From positions 332,478 through 396,477 of the forward strand of contig NZ_JAATVV010000005.1 of NCBI RefSeq assembly GCF_013184775.1: DNA of 64,000 bases. Direction: 5' to 3'. Each line of letters begins with the position of its first letter. The first letter of the stretch is position 1. The position numbers and the translations under genes were made by a program. The notes under the pieces are model-generated. The model was not told where the DNA came from. It saw nothing but the letters and a program-made list of their open reading frames with translations, and made no database searches. Origin of the DNA: Martelella sp. HB161492. Its GTDB lineage: Bacteria > Pseudomonadota > Alphaproteobacteria > Rhizobiales > Rhizobiaceae. Positions 1 to 10,003 of this stretch are shown piece by piece.

Positions 1-1437
1 ATGCAAGTGAGCGGCATGACGCAGAACCGCTGATTTTACCGTCTCGCGGTAGGCCGGATCTGCTGAAAAGGCTGCGCCCGCATTGCGCGCGGTAAAGCTG
101 CGCGGGGTCTGAAGTCCGCCGCCGGAAAGGGTGACGATCATGGCGTCGCGGGTACTTGCATCGAGAAGCCGACCCTCAACGGTCCAGATTTTCAGCGCCC
201 GGTGGACCGACCATTCGGCGGTGAAGGGACCTGGATTGCGGCCAGGTGAAATCCCGGTTGGAAGACGTCCGCCGCCCAATGCGACGAGTTCGTTCAGATC
301 CAGCGTATCCGGGCGGTCCGCCGGCTCGAATGTATCCGTGAGCGCATAGGCGATCGTATCAAGGCCGTCATAGTCTTCGGGCGTTGCCGTTGCCGGATCG
401 ATCGCAAAGCTTTCCTCCTGAGCGTCGCCAAGCGCCAGCGTCAGGCTTTCGGGAAGGCCGGAAGGCGTCGACATCAGCGTCAGGCTGCCAGCGGGTGCAT
501 TGCTGTCCGTTGCGACAAACGGTGCTGTCACTGGTGTCTGCAGCGGCATGTAAGGGGTGCCGACTATCAGAATGGCGGCGATCAGTAGAAGACAGGCCGC
601 GATCACGCATTTGATCTGCGCCGCAAGTCGCGCATTGGGACGGTGCGCGGCAGGCCAGTATACAATCAGGCCGACAGGCACAAGATAGGCCAGCCAACCA
701 ATGACTTCGATCAGGCGCGGATCAGCGGGTATGCCGAGCACCCCGGTCAAAAGCGCCGAACGGATGGTTCCGGGCGCGACCAGCCAGGTGAGATTGACAG
801 TTGCCTGCTGACCGGCATTCAGCCAGCCAGCCTCATGGGCCGTGCGCAGCGAACTCAGCACCAGACCAGCGGCAACCAGAATCAGGAATGCGCCGGTGAT
901 GCGGAAAAAACGCGAAAGATTCAGCTTCACGCCACCAATATAGATGCCCCAGCCGATGAGGATGGCGAGCAGAATGCCGGACACCGCGCCAATAGCCGCA
1001 TATGCCGTTGACTGCGCCGCCGAGAAGGTGGCAAGCAGAAAGACACTGGTCTCAAAACCCTCGCGCAGAACCGCCAGGAAGGCCATGCTGGCGAGCGCGA
1101 CCGCGCCGGTCTGGCCGATGGCCTCGGCAGCCTCGGCCTCGAGCGAACGCTTCAGGTCGCGCGCATGATTGTTCATCCAGAACACCATGCCGGTGACAAA
1201 GATCACCGCGATCGCGCCGATCACGGTTTCCATCGCTTCCTGCGCCGCCTGGGGCAGGGCCTTTTCCACGAGTGCCAGCGCCACGCCAACGGCAATTGAG
1301 AGTATGATGGCGATGGCGACGCCAATCCACATCGGGGCAAGGCTTTTGCCGTTTCGGGCAAGAAAGGCGGCAATGATCCCGACGATCAGCGCAGCTTCCA
1401 GTCCCTCACGTAATCCGATGATGAATGTGGCAAGCAT
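1..1437 (-). CDS. efeU: EfeU/FTR1-family ferrous iron permease (3' end beyond window)
   Basis: Inner-membrane iron permease of the oxidase-dependent FTR1/EfeU family. The frame is open from the ATG at 1437 to base 1 (479 codons, no stop), so the C terminus lies outside the window. The two RExxE iron-binding motifs of the family are visible: REGLE at residues 10-14 and REGFE at 125-129, each in a hydrophobic helix. E. coli EfeU is about 276 residues; here about 250 further residues follow the membrane part and look like a soluble extension (rich in T, D, G), so this is a long-form FTR1 protein. A GAGGAAACGG stretch precedes the start. No efeO/efeB partner is in the window; FtrC of the rhizobial/Brucella Ftr system is an alternative name. 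Confidence 0.85.
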   Translation of the reverse strand, partial: MLATFIIGLREGLEAALIVGIIAAFLARNGKSLAPMWIGVAIAIILSIAVGVALALVEKALPQAAQEAMETVIGAIAVIFVTGMVFWMNNHARDLKRSLEAEAAEAIGQTGAVALASMAFLAVLREGFETSVFLLATFSAAQSTAYAAIGAVSGILLAILIGWGIYIGGVKLNLSRFFRITGAFLILVAAGLVLSSLRTAHEAGWLNAGQQATVNLTWLVAPGTIRSALLTGVLGIPADPRLIEVIGWLAYLVPVGLIVYWPAAHRPNARLAAQIKCVIAACLLLIAAILIVGTPYMPLQTPVTAPFVATDSNAPAGSLTLMSTPSGLPESLTLALGDAQEESFAIDPATATPEDYDGLDTIAYALTDTFEPADRPDTLDLNELVALGGGRLPTGISPGRNPGPFTAEWSVHRALKIWTVEGRLLDASTRDAMIVTLSGGGLQTPRSFTARNAGAAFSADPAYRETVKSAVLRHAAHLH

Positions 1438-1842
1438 TGTTGAAACCGTTTCCTCGCGCTCTCTGTCCTTCAGCGTCTGCAGCCGTCGCTTGATTGCCGC
1501 CGGACAGTGCGGGTGGCATGAAAGCGCTGTCGCCACCCAGTCAGCATCAAAAAAACCGGAGACGAATAATCGACTTAACGTTCGTCACCCTTAGGCAAGA
1601 AGAAATCATATTGCAATACCAATTGTTTAGAGCGATTCCAGAAAAGCCGGCTACCACGCGGGTAAACCGGATATTTAGTTTCATGTTTATCTCGGGATTC
1701 CAGTAACTTCGCCTCATCGTTGCGGCTTGACGGGTGCGAAGCGAATTTGACGGATTTGATGGTGATCAGATTGCTGACGCCCTTACCGGCAGCGGCTTCG
1801 GCGCAGCATTGAGCGCCTTCTCCGCTTGTCTTCAGTATTATT
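1438..1842. other. Divergent intergenic region between efeU and hutI
   Basis: About 400 bases separate the divergent efeU and hutI genes. The part from roughly 1590 to 1720 is AT-rich and must hold both promoters. An AT-rich stretch near 1628-1645 only loosely resembles an iron-responsive Irr/Fur-type element and is not called. The short frames here have no coding character. Confidence 0.5.
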
Positions 1843-1854
1843 ATGTATATACAT
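1843..1854. promoter_or_regulatory. 12-bp perfect palindrome, candidate HutC operator of the hut operon
   Basis: ATGTATATACAT is a perfect 12-bp palindrome placed 28 bases before the hutI start. HutC, a GntR-family urocanate-responsive repressor, binds TGTA-N-TACA type palindromes upstream of hut genes in other proteobacteria, so this is the obvious operator candidate. hutC itself is not in the window. The palindrome is seen; the regulator is inferred. Confidence 0.55.
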
Positions 1855-1881
1855 TAAAGAAAATAACGTGCGGGGATGAAC

Positions 1882-3129
1882 ATGAACGGATTGAAGCCGG
1901 CAGATCATTCGGGCAGCAAGGGGCTGATGCTTTTTGAAAATGCCCGCCTGTTGACAGTATCGGAGGCGCACTTTGCCGTCACAGAACATGCGGCTCTTCT
2001 GGTTGCGGACGGGCGGATCGTCTTTGCCGGCAGACAGGCTGACCTCGATACGATTCCACCCGGTGATGTCGTGCGCATCGACTGCGCGAACCGTCTGGTG
2101 ACCCCGGCGCTTCTCGATTGTCACACCCATCTCGTCTTTGGCGGTAACCGCGCCCGGGAATTTGAGATGCGCCTTGACGGCGCGTCCTATGAAGAGATCG
2201 CTAGAGCGGGCGGCGGCATTATCTCGACCGTTTCCGCCACCAATGCCATGAGCGAGGAGGAACTTGTCGAGGCGGCGCTACCGCGACTGGACACGCTGAT
2301 TGCTGAAGGTGTTGCTACCCTTGAGATCAAGTCCGGCTACGGGCTCAATATCGCGACTGAACTGAAGATGCTGCGCGCAGCGCGCCGTCTGGCAATGCTT
2401 CGTCCCGTGCGGATCGTCACCACCTATCTTGCCGCCCATGCGACGCCGCCTGACTATAAGGGGCAGAATGCCGCCTATATTGCCGAGGTCGTGTTGCCGG
2501 GGCTTGAGGCCGCGCATCGCGAGGGGCTCGTCGATGCGGTGGATGGCTTTTGCGAGGGCATCGCTTTCTCCCCGGCGGAACTGAAGCCGGTCTTCGACAA
2601 GGCGAAAGCGATTGGCCTTCCGGTCAAACTGCATGCCGAACAGCTTTCCAATCTTGGTGGCGCGGCGATGGCAGCCTCATACGGGGCGCTGTCTTCCGAC
2701 CATCTCGAATATCTTGATGCCGCCGGCGCCAGGGCAATGGCCGATGCCGGGACCGTGGCGGTGCTGCTGCCGGGCGCCTATTACACGCTGCGTGAGCCGC
2801 AGGCGCCGTCGGTTGCCGCCCTCAGGGCGGCCGGAACGAAAATCGCGCTGGCGACGGACTGCAATCCTGGCACCTCGCCGCTGACATCGCTGCTTCTGAC
2901 GATGAATATGGGCGCGACCCTGTTCCGGCTGACGGTCGGGGAATGCCTTGCCGGTGTGACGATCAATGCCGCCCGGGCGCTCGGCCTTCAACATGAGACC
3001 GGCACGCTGGAGCCGGGCAAGGCCGCCGATATCGCCATCTGGGACGTCGAAGAACCCGCCGAACTGGTCTATCGGATCGGCTTCAACCCGCTGAACAGTC
3101 TCTATGCCAAGGGCCGGAGGATTATCTGA
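1882..3129 (+). CDS. hutI: Imidazolonepropionase HutI
   Basis: Hydrolyses 4-imidazolone-5-propionate to N-formimino-L-glutamate, the third step of histidine catabolism, in the cytoplasm. The 415-residue protein shows amidohydrolase metal motifs: HTH near residue 81 within [11 protein letters not shown], a later HAEQLSN segment, and [10 protein letters not shown] near the C terminus. ATG codons occur at 1876, 1882 and 1927. 1882 has a GGGG at 1872-1875 with good spacing, while 1876 is too close to it; 1927 would give the about 400-residue length usual for the family. First gene of hutIHGUD; its TGA overlaps the hutH ATG by one base. Confidence 0.95.
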   Translation: MNGLKPADHSGSKGLMLFENARLLTVSEAHFAVTEHAALLVADGRIVFAGRQADLDTIPPGDVVRIDCANRLVTPALLDCHTHLVFGGNRAREFEMRLDGASYEEIARAGGGIISTVSATNAMSEEELVEAALPRLDTLIAEGVATLEIKSGYGLNIATELKMLRAARRLAMLRPVRIVTTYLAAHATPPDYKGQNAAYIAEVVLPGLEAAHREGLVDAVDGFCEGIAFSPAELKPVFDKAKAIGLPVKLHAEQLSNLGGAAMAASYGALSSDHLEYLDAAGARAMADAGTVAVLLPGAYYTLREPQAPSVAALRAAGTKIALATDCNPGTSPLTSLLLTMNMGATLFRLTVGECLAGVTINAARALGLQHETGTLEPGKAADIAIWDVEEPAELVYRIGFNPLNSLYAKGRRII

Positions 3130-4655
3130 TGCTGACGCTGAAACCCGGATTAGTCACCCTTGCGGATCTGGAAGACCTTTACTGGAACAGAAGCGCGGCC
3201 TGTCTGGATCGTGCAGCTGACAGCGGGATCGACAAGGCAGCCGCCCGTATCGCCGAGATCGCGCGCGGCAACGCGCCCGTCTATGGCATCAATACCGGCT
3301 TCGGCAAGCTTGCCTCGATCAAGATCGATGCCGCTGACACGGCCACGCTGCAGCGCAATCTGATCCTGTCGCATTGCTGCGGTGTCGGCCAGCCGCTGGA
3401 CGAGGCCATCGTGCGGCTGATCATGACGCTGAAGCTGATCTCGCTTGGCCGCGGTGCATCCGGTGTCCGGCTCGCCATCATCCGGCTGATCGAAGCGATG
3501 CTGGAAAAGGGTGTGATCCCGATGATCCCGGAAAAGGGCTCGGTTGGCGCCTCGGGTGATCTGGCGCCGCTTGCCCATATGGCCGCCGTGATCATGGGGG
3601 AGGGGGAAGCCTTTCATGATGGCAAGCGCCTTGCCGGTGCTAAAGCGCTTGCCGCCGCCGGGCTGCAGCCTGTCGCGCTTGCGGCCAAGGAAGGGCTAGC
3701 GCTGATCAACGGGACGCAGGTGTCAACCGCGCTTGCCCTTGCCGGCCTGTTCCGCGCTTTCCGCGCCGCCAAGGCCGCTCTCATCACCGGCGCGCTGTCC
3801 ACCGATGCCGCCATGGGCTCGTCCGCGCCATTTCATCCCGATATTCACACACTTCGGGGTCATCGGGGACAGATTGATGCCGCTGCAGCATTGCGTGGCC
3901 TGCTGGACGGATCGGAAATCCGCAACTCCCATATCGAAGGCGATGAACGCGTGCAGGATCCCTATTGCATCCGCTGCCAGCCGCAGGTCGACGGGGCCTG
4001 CATCGATCTGCTGCGCCAGGCAGGGCGGACGCTGGAAGTCGAAGCCAATGCGGCGACCGACAATCCGCTGGTGCTTGGCGATGACAGCGTCGTATCCGGT
4101 GGCAATTTCCACGCCGAGCCGGTCGCTTTTGCCGCAGATCAGATCGCGATCGCGGTTTGCGAGCTTGGTGCGATTGCCCAGCGCCGCGTGGCACTGCTGG
4201 TCGACCCGGCGCTGTCCTATGGCCTGCCCGCCTTCCTGTCGAAAAAGCCCGGCCTGAATTCCGGTCTGATGATTGCGGAAGTGACGTCTGCGGCGCTGAT
4301 GAGCGAGAACAAGCAGATGTCGCATCCGGCGTCTGTGGATTCCACTCCCACCTCGGCCAATCAGGAAGACCATGTTTCGATGGCCTGTCATGGTGCGCGC
4401 CGCCTGCTTGCCATGACCGAGAACCTTTTTGCGATCATCGGCATCGAGGCGCTGTGCAGCGGGCAGGGCGTGGAACTGCGCGGACCGCTCGTCACCTCGC
4501 CAGCTCTGCTGCAGGCGCTCGCCGCCATCCGCGCTGCCGTACCCGCGCTGGAAGAGGATCGCTACATGGCCGATGATCTTAAGAAAGCCACCCGGCTGAT
4601 CGGGGATGGTACGCTGATCGGAGCGGTCGACGCCGCTGTTCTGCCGGTACTTTGA
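3129..4655 (+). CDS. hutH: Histidine ammonia-lyase HutH
   Basis: Non-oxidative deamination of L-histidine to urocanate, the entry step of the hut pathway. The 508-residue protein has the normal family length. The Ala-Ser-Gly triad that cyclises to the MIO electrophile is at residues 141-143 in [14 protein letters not shown]. The [11 protein letters not shown] motif lies near residue 53 and the SADQEDH-type active-site segment (here [11 protein letters not shown]) lies near the C-terminal third. The start overlaps the hutI stop (TGATG), indicating translational coupling. hutG follows after 10 bases. Confidence 0.97.
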   Translation: MLTLKPGLVTLADLEDLYWNRSAACLDRAADSGIDKAAARIAEIARGNAPVYGINTGFGKLASIKIDAADTATLQRNLILSHCCGVGQPLDEAIVRLIMTLKLISLGRGASGVRLAIIRLIEAMLEKGVIPMIPEKGSVGASGDLAPLAHMAAVIMGEGEAFHDGKRLAGAKALAAAGLQPVALAAKEGLALINGTQVSTALALAGLFRAFRAAKAALITGALSTDAAMGSSAPFHPDIHTLRGHRGQIDAAAALRGLLDGSEIRNSHIEGDERVQDPYCIRCQPQVDGACIDLLRQAGRTLEVEANAATDNPLVLGDDSVVSGGNFHAEPVAFAADQIAIAVCELGAIAQRRVALLVDPALSYGLPAFLSKKPGLNSGLMIAEVTSAALMSENKQMSHPASVDSTPTSANQEDHVSMACHGARRLLAMTENLFAIIGIEALCSGQGVELRGPLVTSPALLQALAAIRAAVPALEEDRYMADDLKKATRLIGDGTLIGAVDAAVLPVL

Positions 4656-4665
4656 GGAGAGAAAG

Positions 4666-5466
4666 ATGGAACCCGTCATCATTCGTCAGGGCACATCGCC
4701 CGTCATTCTGGGTTTTCCCCATGTCGGGACGAACGTGCCGGAAGCGATCGCCGCGCGGCTGAACGACAATGGCAAAATCCTCGCGGATACCGACTGGCAT
4801 GTGGAGCGGCTCTATGACGGCCTTCTCGATGGCGCGACCATGGTTCAGGCGACGTTCCACCGCTATGTGATCGACGCCAATCGTGATCCCGAAGGCGTAA
4901 GCCTTTATCCCGGCCAGAACACGACCGGGCTGGTGCCGGAAACCGATTTCGACGGTGCGGCCATCTGGAAGGATGGCGAGACGCCGGATGCAGACGATAT
5001 CGCTGCCCGGCTGGACGCCTTTCACCGGCCCTATCATGCAGCCCTTGCCGCCGAGATTGCCCGGGTGAAGGCCATTCACGGCATCGCCGTGCTCTATGAC
5101 TGCCACTCGATCCGTTCGCACATCCCCTTTCTCTTTGAAGGCAAGCTGCCGGATTTCAACATTGGCACCAATCTCGGCATCACCTGCGCGCCGGAATTCG
5201 AGGCAGCAGTTGCCAGTCTGGTTTCAGGCGCAAGAGGCTATGATTATGCGCTGAACGGCCGTTTCAAAGGCGGGTGGACGACACGGCATTATGGCCAGCC
5301 GGAGAACGGCGTTCACGCCATCCAGATGGAACTAGCGCAATCCACCCATCTGGCATCAGAAGAGCCGCCCTTTGGCTATGATGAGGAAAAGGCGGAGCGG
5401 CTGCGGCTGCATCTGAAAGATATTCTGGAGCGGATCGAGCGCATCGCGCTTTCCGCCCGCATTTGA
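4666..5466 (+). CDS. hutG: N-formylglutamate deformylase HutG
   Basis: Hydrolyses N-formyl-L-glutamate to glutamate and formate, the last step of the five-enzyme histidine route. The 266 residues match the N-formylglutamate amidohydrolase family, with [11 protein letters not shown] at the N terminus, [18 protein letters not shown] and the YDCHSIRSH motif mid-protein. A GAGGAGAGAAAG Shine-Dalgarno sequence precedes the ATG. Its substrate is made from formiminoglutamate by HutF, which is not encoded in this window and should be elsewhere on the genome. Confidence 0.94.
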   Translation: MEPVIIRQGTSPVILGFPHVGTNVPEAIAARLNDNGKILADTDWHVERLYDGLLDGATMVQATFHRYVIDANRDPEGVSLYPGQNTTGLVPETDFDGAAIWKDGETPDADDIAARLDAFHRPYHAALAAEIARVKAIHGIAVLYDCHSIRSHIPFLFEGKLPDFNIGTNLGITCAPEFEAAVASLVSGARGYDYALNGRFKGGWTTRHYGQPENGVHAIQMELAQSTHLASEEPPFGYDEEKAERLRLHLKDILERIERIALSARI

Positions 5467-5483
5467 GAAGAGGGAACGAGACA

Positions 5484-7157
5484 ATGACCAATCCGCGCCT
5501 GAATTCACGCGTGATCCACGCACCGACCGGGACAGAGCTCAACGCCAAGAGCTGGCTCACCGAAGCGCCGCTGCGCATGCTGATGAACAATCTCGATCCC
5601 GATGTCGCCGAAAAGCCGCATGAACTGGTCGTCTATGGCGGTATCGGCCGCGCGGCCCGCACCTGGGGCGATTTTGACAGGATTGTCGAGACGCTGAAGA
5701 CGCTGGAAGATGACGAGACGCTGCTGGTCCAGTCCGGTAAGCCCGTCGGCGTGTTTCGCACCCACAGGCATGCACCGCGGGTGCTGATCGCCAATTCGAA
5801 CCTCGTGCCCCACTGGGCCAACTGGGATCATTTCCACGAGCTCGATAAGAAGGGCCTGATGATGTATGGCCAGATGACGGCCGGCTCCTGGATCTATATC
5901 GGCGCACAGGGCATCGTCCAGGGCACCTATGAAACCTTTGTCGAGGCTGGTCGCCAGCATTTCGGCGGCGAGCTCAAGGGCAAGTGGATCCTTACCGGCG
6001 GGCTTGGCGGCATGGGCGGCGCCCAGCCGCTTGCAGCCGTCATGGCAGGCGCCTCATGCCTTGCAGTTGAATGCGACCCCTCCCGTATCGATTTCCGTCT
6101 GCGGACCGGCTATGTGGACGAGAAGACCGACAGCCTCGATGAGGCGCTGGCGATGATCGATGAATGGACCAAGGCGGGGCTGGCAAAATCGGTCGGTCTC
6201 GTCGGCAACACCGCCGAAGTGCTGCCGGAACTGGTGAAGCGCGGTGTTCGGCCCGATATCGTCACGGACCAGACCTCGGCGCATGATCCGGTCAATGGCT
6301 ATCTGCCCGCGGGCTGGACGCTTGGCGAATGGCGCGAGAAGGCGGAGCGGGATCCGAAAGCGGTGGAAAAAGCCGCCCGCGCGTCGATGCGCACCCATGT
6401 CGAAGCCATGCTGGCCTTTTTCGACCAGGGCATCCCGACCGTCGATTACGGCAACAATATCCGTCAGATGGCGAAGGAAGAGGGGCTGACACGCGCCTTT
6501 GCCTTCCCCGGTTTCGTTCCGGCCTATATCCGCCCGCTCTTCTGCCGCGGCATAGGCCCCTTCCGCTGGGCCGCCCTTTCCGGCGATCCGGAGGACATTT
6601 ACAAGACCGACCAGAAGGTCAAGGAGCTACTGCCGGACAACAAGCATCTGCATAACTGGCTTGATATGGCAAAGGAGCGCATTCACTTTCAGGGCCTGCC
6701 TGCGCGGATTTGCTGGGTCGGCCTCGGTGATCGCCACCGTCTCGGACTTGCCTTTAACGAGATGGTGCGCAATGGCGAGCTGAAAGCGCCGATCGTCATC
6801 GGCCGCGATCATCTCGACAGCGGTTCGGTCGCCTCTCCCAACCGCGAAACCGAGGCAATGCAGGACGGCTCTGATGCCGTTTCCGACTGGCCGCTGCTGA
6901 ACGCGCTGCTCAATACAGCATCGGGTGCCACCTGGGTATCGCTCCATCATGGCGGCGGCGTCGGCATGGGCTTTTCGCAGCATGCCGGCATGGTGATCTG
7001 CTGTGATGGTACGGTCGATGCCGATGAGCGACTGGCGCGCGTTTTGTGGAACGACCCGGCAACGGGCGTCATGCGCCATGCCGATGCCGGCTACGAGATC
7101 GCCGTCGAATGTGCGAAGGAACATGGTCTTCGGCTTCCCGGCATTCTCGGAAACTGA
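5484..7157 (+). CDS. hutU: Urocanate hydratase HutU
   Basis: Converts urocanate to 4-imidazolone-5-propionate using tightly bound NAD+ as electrophile. The 557-residue protein has the expected length and carries the NAD-binding glycine-rich motif [11 protein letters not shown] at residues 172-182. [10 protein letters not shown] lies at 51-60 and the C-terminal [15 protein letters not shown] motif is present. An upstream in-frame start at 5463 exists, but the ATG at 5484 has an AGAAGAGGGA Shine-Dalgarno and gives the conserved TNPRLNSR N terminus. It lies 17 bases after hutG and 3 bases before hutD. Confidence 0.97.
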   Translation: MTNPRLNSRVIHAPTGTELNAKSWLTEAPLRMLMNNLDPDVAEKPHELVVYGGIGRAARTWGDFDRIVETLKTLEDDETLLVQSGKPVGVFRTHRHAPRVLIANSNLVPHWANWDHFHELDKKGLMMYGQMTAGSWIYIGAQGIVQGTYETFVEAGRQHFGGELKGKWILTGGLGGMGGAQPLAAVMAGASCLAVECDPSRIDFRLRTGYVDEKTDSLDEALAMIDEWTKAGLAKSVGLVGNTAEVLPELVKRGVRPDIVTDQTSAHDPVNGYLPAGWTLGEWREKAERDPKAVEKAARASMRTHVEAMLAFFDQGIPTVDYGNNIRQMAKEEGLTRAFAFPGFVPAYIRPLFCRGIGPFRWAALSGDPEDIYKTDQKVKELLPDNKHLHNWLDMAKERIHFQGLPARICWVGLGDRHRLGLAFNEMVRNGELKAPIVIGRDHLDSGSVASPNRETEAMQDGSDAVSDWPLLNALLNTASGATWVSLHHGGGVGMGFSQHAGMVICCDGTVDADERLARVLWNDPATGVMRHADAGYEIAVECAKEHGLRLPGILGN

Positions 7158-7160
7158 TTG

Positions 7161-7718
7161 ATGCGGATTCTGAAGGTCAGTGCCTATCGCGTGATGGCGT
7201 GGAAGAATGGCGGTGGAAAGACGGCGGAGATTGCCGTCTCTCCAGACGGCGCTTCGATGGCGGATTTCGACTGGCGGCTCTCCATGGCCGATGTCGCCGG
7301 CGATGGGCCGTTTTCGGCCTTTCCCGGCATTGATCGGACGCTGACTGTCATTGAAGGCGCTGGGATGGAGCTGAGCGGTGATAGATTACCGGCAACAATG
7401 CTTGAGCCTGGCGTCCCCTTCGCATTCTCTGGCGATGAGCCGGTTTTCGCCCGTCTGACGGCCGGACCAATCCGTGACTTCAATGTCATGAGCCGGCGCG
7501 GCCGTGTCCGTCACCAGGTGGAGGCGGTGAGGCTTCAGGACCGACTGGAGATCCGTTGCGACAACGATACCACGGCGCTGGTGCCGCTGATGCCGTGCCG
7601 TGCTGATGAAGTCAGGCTTCAGCCATTCGACACGCTGATCCTTGGCCGCGACGAGGCCTGCGCCCTGACGGCAGATGTGGCGACCACCGTCCTGCAGATC
7701 CGCATCGACCTGAACTGA
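7161..7718 (+). CDS. hutD: HutD/Ves-family protein
   Basis: Cupin-fold protein of the HutD/Ves family, found at the end of hut operons. In Pseudomonas it has been linked to limiting hut expression or metabolite level; its chemistry is not settled. The 185-residue protein shows the family signature WKNGGGKTAEIAV at the N terminus, DFDWRLSMADVAGDGPFSAFPG and the LTVIEGAGMEL segment. The ATG at 7161 follows the hutU stop by three bases, so it belongs to the operon. Confidence 0.88.
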   Translation: MRILKVSAYRVMAWKNGGGKTAEIAVSPDGASMADFDWRLSMADVAGDGPFSAFPGIDRTLTVIEGAGMELSGDRLPATMLEPGVPFAFSGDEPVFARLTAGPIRDFNVMSRRGRVRHQVEAVRLQDRLEIRCDNDTTALVPLMPCRADEVRLQPFDTLILGRDEACALTADVATTVLQIRIDLN

Positions 7719-7770
7719 GCAAGCCATCTGGATGGCTGCTGCCATCTTGCCATCTACTGCGATACTCCCA

Positions 7771-7789
7771 TATAGAGAGCTATAGAGAT
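7771..7789. promoter_or_regulatory. Imperfect direct repeat before the vapBC-like pair
   Basis: TATAGAGAGC and TATAGAGATG are adjacent 10-base repeats (8 of 10 identical) immediately upstream of the antitoxin start. Type II antitoxins usually autorepress through repeats overlapping their promoter, so this is a candidate operator. Only the repeat is observed. Confidence 0.35.
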
Positions 7790-7802
7790 GGAGACTTCGG
7801 CG

Positions 7803-8051
7803 ATGCCTCAACCACAGCTTTCCGTTCGCAGCGCGCGCGCGCGTGATCTTGCACATCGGCTTGCCCAGCGTGAAAACCGCTCCATCGCCGATGTGGTCGA
7901 GCGCGCGCTTGAGGCTTACGCTGAGCGTGAAATCGGGCATGAGCCCGCCCGTCAGTTTTTCACAAGGCTTGCCACTGACTATGGCAGTGACGTCGATCTC
8001 GATGCTGTCATCCGCGAGAGCCGCACACCACACCAGGGTCCCGACCTGTGA
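7803..8051 (+). CDS. VapB-type antitoxin (Rv0623-like)
   Basis: Small protein (82 residues) with a basic N terminus and the motif RSARARDLAHRLAQRENRSIADVVERALEAYAE. This resembles the ribbon-helix-helix region of PSK/Rv0623-like VapB antitoxins (VapB names the partner of VapC PIN toxins). The acidic C-terminal tail would wrap the toxin. ATG 7803 was chosen because a GGAG at 7790-7793 is correctly spaced; ATG 7788 lies inside the upstream repeat. Its TGA overlaps the toxin GTG start by four bases, the usual arrangement for such pairs. Confidence 0.8.
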   Translation: MPQPQLSVRSARARDLAHRLAQRENRSIADVVERALEAYAEREIGHEPARQFFTRLATDYGSDVDLDAVIRESRTPHQGPDL

Positions 8052-8464
8052 TTTTTGTCGATACCAATGTTGTTTCGGAATCGCTGCGCCGTGAACCTGA
8101 CCGTAACGTTCAGGACTGGCTGATCCGCCATGATGGTGAACTGGCCTTGTCGAGCGTTGTTATCGCAGAGATTGCCTTTGGCATTGAAAAGATCAGACCG
8201 GATGAACGCGCGCATCGGCTTGCCGAAGGGCTGTCGGCATGGCGTGGCCGGTTCCATGACAGGCTCTTTGCCTTTACCGAAGATGCGGCAATTGCCTATG
8301 GTGAGATCATGGGCCAGTCCATACGAAACGGCCGGCCCATGTCCGTGCCGGATGGCATGATTGCCGCCATTGCGCTGGTGAATGGCGGGATCCTTGCCAC
8401 ACGCAATCTCAAGGATTTTTCCGCCATCGGCATCAAACTGCTTTCGCCATGGACCGATCGCTAA
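8048..8464 (+). CDS. VapC-type PIN-domain ribonuclease toxin
   Basis: PIN-domain endoribonuclease toxin of a type II toxin-antitoxin system. The 138-residue protein begins IFVDTNVVSE with catalytic Asp5 and continues with Glu41 in SSVVIAEIAFG. Asp102 lies in VPDGMIAAIA and the final acidic site in ATRNLKDF (Asp123), which together make a complete Mg2+-binding quartet. The start is GTG, overlapping the antitoxin stop. The gene converges on the opine-dehydrogenase-like gene and overlaps its end by four bases. Cellular RNA target unknown. Confidence 0.85.
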   Translation: MIFVDTNVVSESLRREPDRNVQDWLIRHDGELALSSVVIAEIAFGIEKIRPDERAHRLAEGLSAWRGRFHDRLFAFTEDAAIAYGEIMGQSIRNGRPMSVPDGMIAAIALVNGGILATRNLKDFSAIGIKLLSPWTDR

Positions 8465-9531
8465 TAACCCTTCAGACATAAGGCTTCGAGTGCTGCCCGG
8501 TCCAGACTGTCCAGCGAAAGCGCTGGCAGGAGATCATTATCGGCGGTGAGATCCCGCTCGAAAGCGGCGGAGAAAATGGCGATGCCCGCTTCGTGCAGCA
8601 CAGCTGGCCTGCCGGTGATCCGGCCGAGAACAGCGGTTGCATGCAAGCCAAACGGGACATCCTCGAAGACATAACGGCTGTCGGCTGTTGATGGTCCCTG
8701 ACCGCCGCGCCCGGCAGCATGCATTTCCTGGTTCATCTCCGAGACCGAGCCAAGCGGGACGTGGAAGGACAGCGAGAAATGTTCCTGCACGGTCTTTGTC
8801 CTCAGCCCGAAAGCCTCCGCAATCGCCAGGCGCTCTCGGTCCAGCGCTTCGATGAAGGCGCCGACGGCGGGCGTCACATGCTCGCCCTGGCTCCAGATCT
8901 CGCCCTTTTCCATCCGTGTCAGGTTCAGCAGCGCAATGCCGAGATGGTTTTGCGGGTTAAGGTTTGAAAGTGCGATCGCCATCAATCCGTCGCGCGGCAC
9001 GAAACGGTCGCCGAAAATCGCCGTGCAAAGGGACAGCCCCTCTTCGGCACGGCTTTGGGGCAGGGTTGCCATATCCACCTTCTGGCGGACCGTGTTGACC
9101 GTAACCGATGTTTCGCCCCTGCGCCGTCCGGTCAGCAATGTCGTGCCCCAGGCGATGATCAGATTGTCCTTGCCGGCAGCCTTCAGGCATTTCGACAGAT
9201 AGAGCGCGGCGAAGGAGGCATGCGATGAGATGATCACTGGGCAGGCCGGATCGATCACCGGAATCAGGGCTTCGATGGCCATGCGGTGCGCGTTGACCGG
9301 CATGGCAATGATGGCAAGATCAGCGCCATCCAGCGCATCGGCGCAGCTTTTCGCCGCGGCAACAGGCCCGGTGAAGGTCACGGCGCCCGAGGCGACCAGA
9401 TCGGTCCCTTGGCCAAGTGTCTTGCAGCCGGTTCCGGAAGGCGACCACAAGACCGGCTCATGGCCGGCCGAGGCCAGAAAGGCGGCCATGCCGAAAGCGA
9501 TCGATCCGGCGCCGAGAATGGCGATCTTCAT
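8461..9531 (-). CDS. NAD/NADP octopine/nopaline dehydrogenase family protein
   Basis: Opine-dehydrogenase-fold enzyme (356 residues) that would oxidise or form an N-(carboxyalkyl) amino acid using NAD(P)H. The N terminus is a Rossmann fold with GAGSIA at residues 7-12. The C-terminal half has the family's helical domain, including VPLGSVSEMNQEMHA and a RYVFEDVPFG segment typical of octopine/nopaline dehydrogenases. It starts 10 bases after the lrp gene on the same strand, so both are probably cotranscribed. The racemase and importer divergent from them suggest turnover of amino-acid derivatives; the substrate cannot be read from sequence. Confidence 0.78.
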   Translation of the reverse strand: MKIAILGAGSIAFGMAAFLASAGHEPVLWSPSGTGCKTLGQGTDLVASGAVTFTGPVAAAKSCADALDGADLAIIAMPVNAHRMAIEALIPVIDPACPVIISSHASFAALYLSKCLKAAGKDNLIIAWGTTLLTGRRRGETSVTVNTVRQKVDMATLPQSRAEEGLSLCTAIFGDRFVPRDGLMAIALSNLNPQNHLGIALLNLTRMEKGEIWSQGEHVTPAVGAFIEALDRERLAIAEAFGLRTKTVQEHFSLSFHVPLGSVSEMNQEMHAAGRGGQGPSTADSRYVFEDVPFGLHATAVLGRITGRPAVLHEAGIAIFSAAFERDLTADNDLLPALSLDSLDRAALEALCLKGY

Positions 9532-9541
9532 CAGCTCGTCC

Positions 9542-10003
9542 TTACATGTATTTGGTGGGCAGGGCGGTGGTGAATTTCAGCTCTTCCATGGCGATGGAGG
9601 AGGAAATATCGGAGAACTCCAGTCGCGAGATCATGGTCTTGTAGACCTGGTCATAGACTTCGATATCCGGCACGACGACCCGCACGAGATAGTCGGTTTC
9701 GCCGGTCAGCCGATAGGCTTCAGTGATTTCGGGAATGCCGCGCAACTGTTCGCGGAAGGCGTCCAGCCAGTCGGCGGTGTGACGCGGCGCCTTGATGGCG
9801 ATGAAGATCGTCATCGGCACATTGGCCATCTTGCGGTCAATCAGTGCAACGCGATTGCGGATGAAGCCCATTTCCTCCATGCGCTTGATCCGCCGCCAGC
9901 ACGGCGTGTGGGAAAGGCCAACAGCTTCGGCAATTTCGGTGACGGTCTTGTCAGAGTCGCGCTGCAAGAGATCGACAATCTTGCGGTCTATTTCATCAAA
10001 CAT
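9542..10003 (-). CDS. Lrp/AsnC-family transcriptional regulator
   Basis: 153-residue feast/famine regulator. An N-terminal helix-turn-helix (DRKIVDLLQRDSDKTVTEIAEAVGLSHTPC) is followed by the WRRIKRMEEMGFI linker and a C-terminal RAM ligand-binding domain. The RAM domain has the pattern ITEAYRLTGETDYLVRV that binds amino acids. It is upstream of and probably cotranscribed with the opine-dehydrogenase-like gene, and divergent from the racemase and ABC genes. It is therefore the likely local, amino-acid-responsive regulator of both. A perfect palindrome lies 48 bases before its start. Confidence 0.9.
   Translation of the reverse strand: MFDEIDRKIVDLLQRDSDKTVTEIAEAVGLSHTPCWRRIKRMEEMGFIRNRVALIDRKMANVPMTIFIAIKAPRHTADWLDAFREQLRGIPEITEAYRLTGETDYLVRVVVPDIEVYDQVYKTMISRLEFSDISSSIAMEELKFTTALPTKYM

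Noticed and set aside
1628..1645. Possible Irr/Fur box upstream of efeU
   Set aside because: Only a loose match to iron-control elements; not enough symmetry to call.
3723..4682. 319-codon minus-strand frame
   Set aside because: Antisense to hutH, which has full family motifs.
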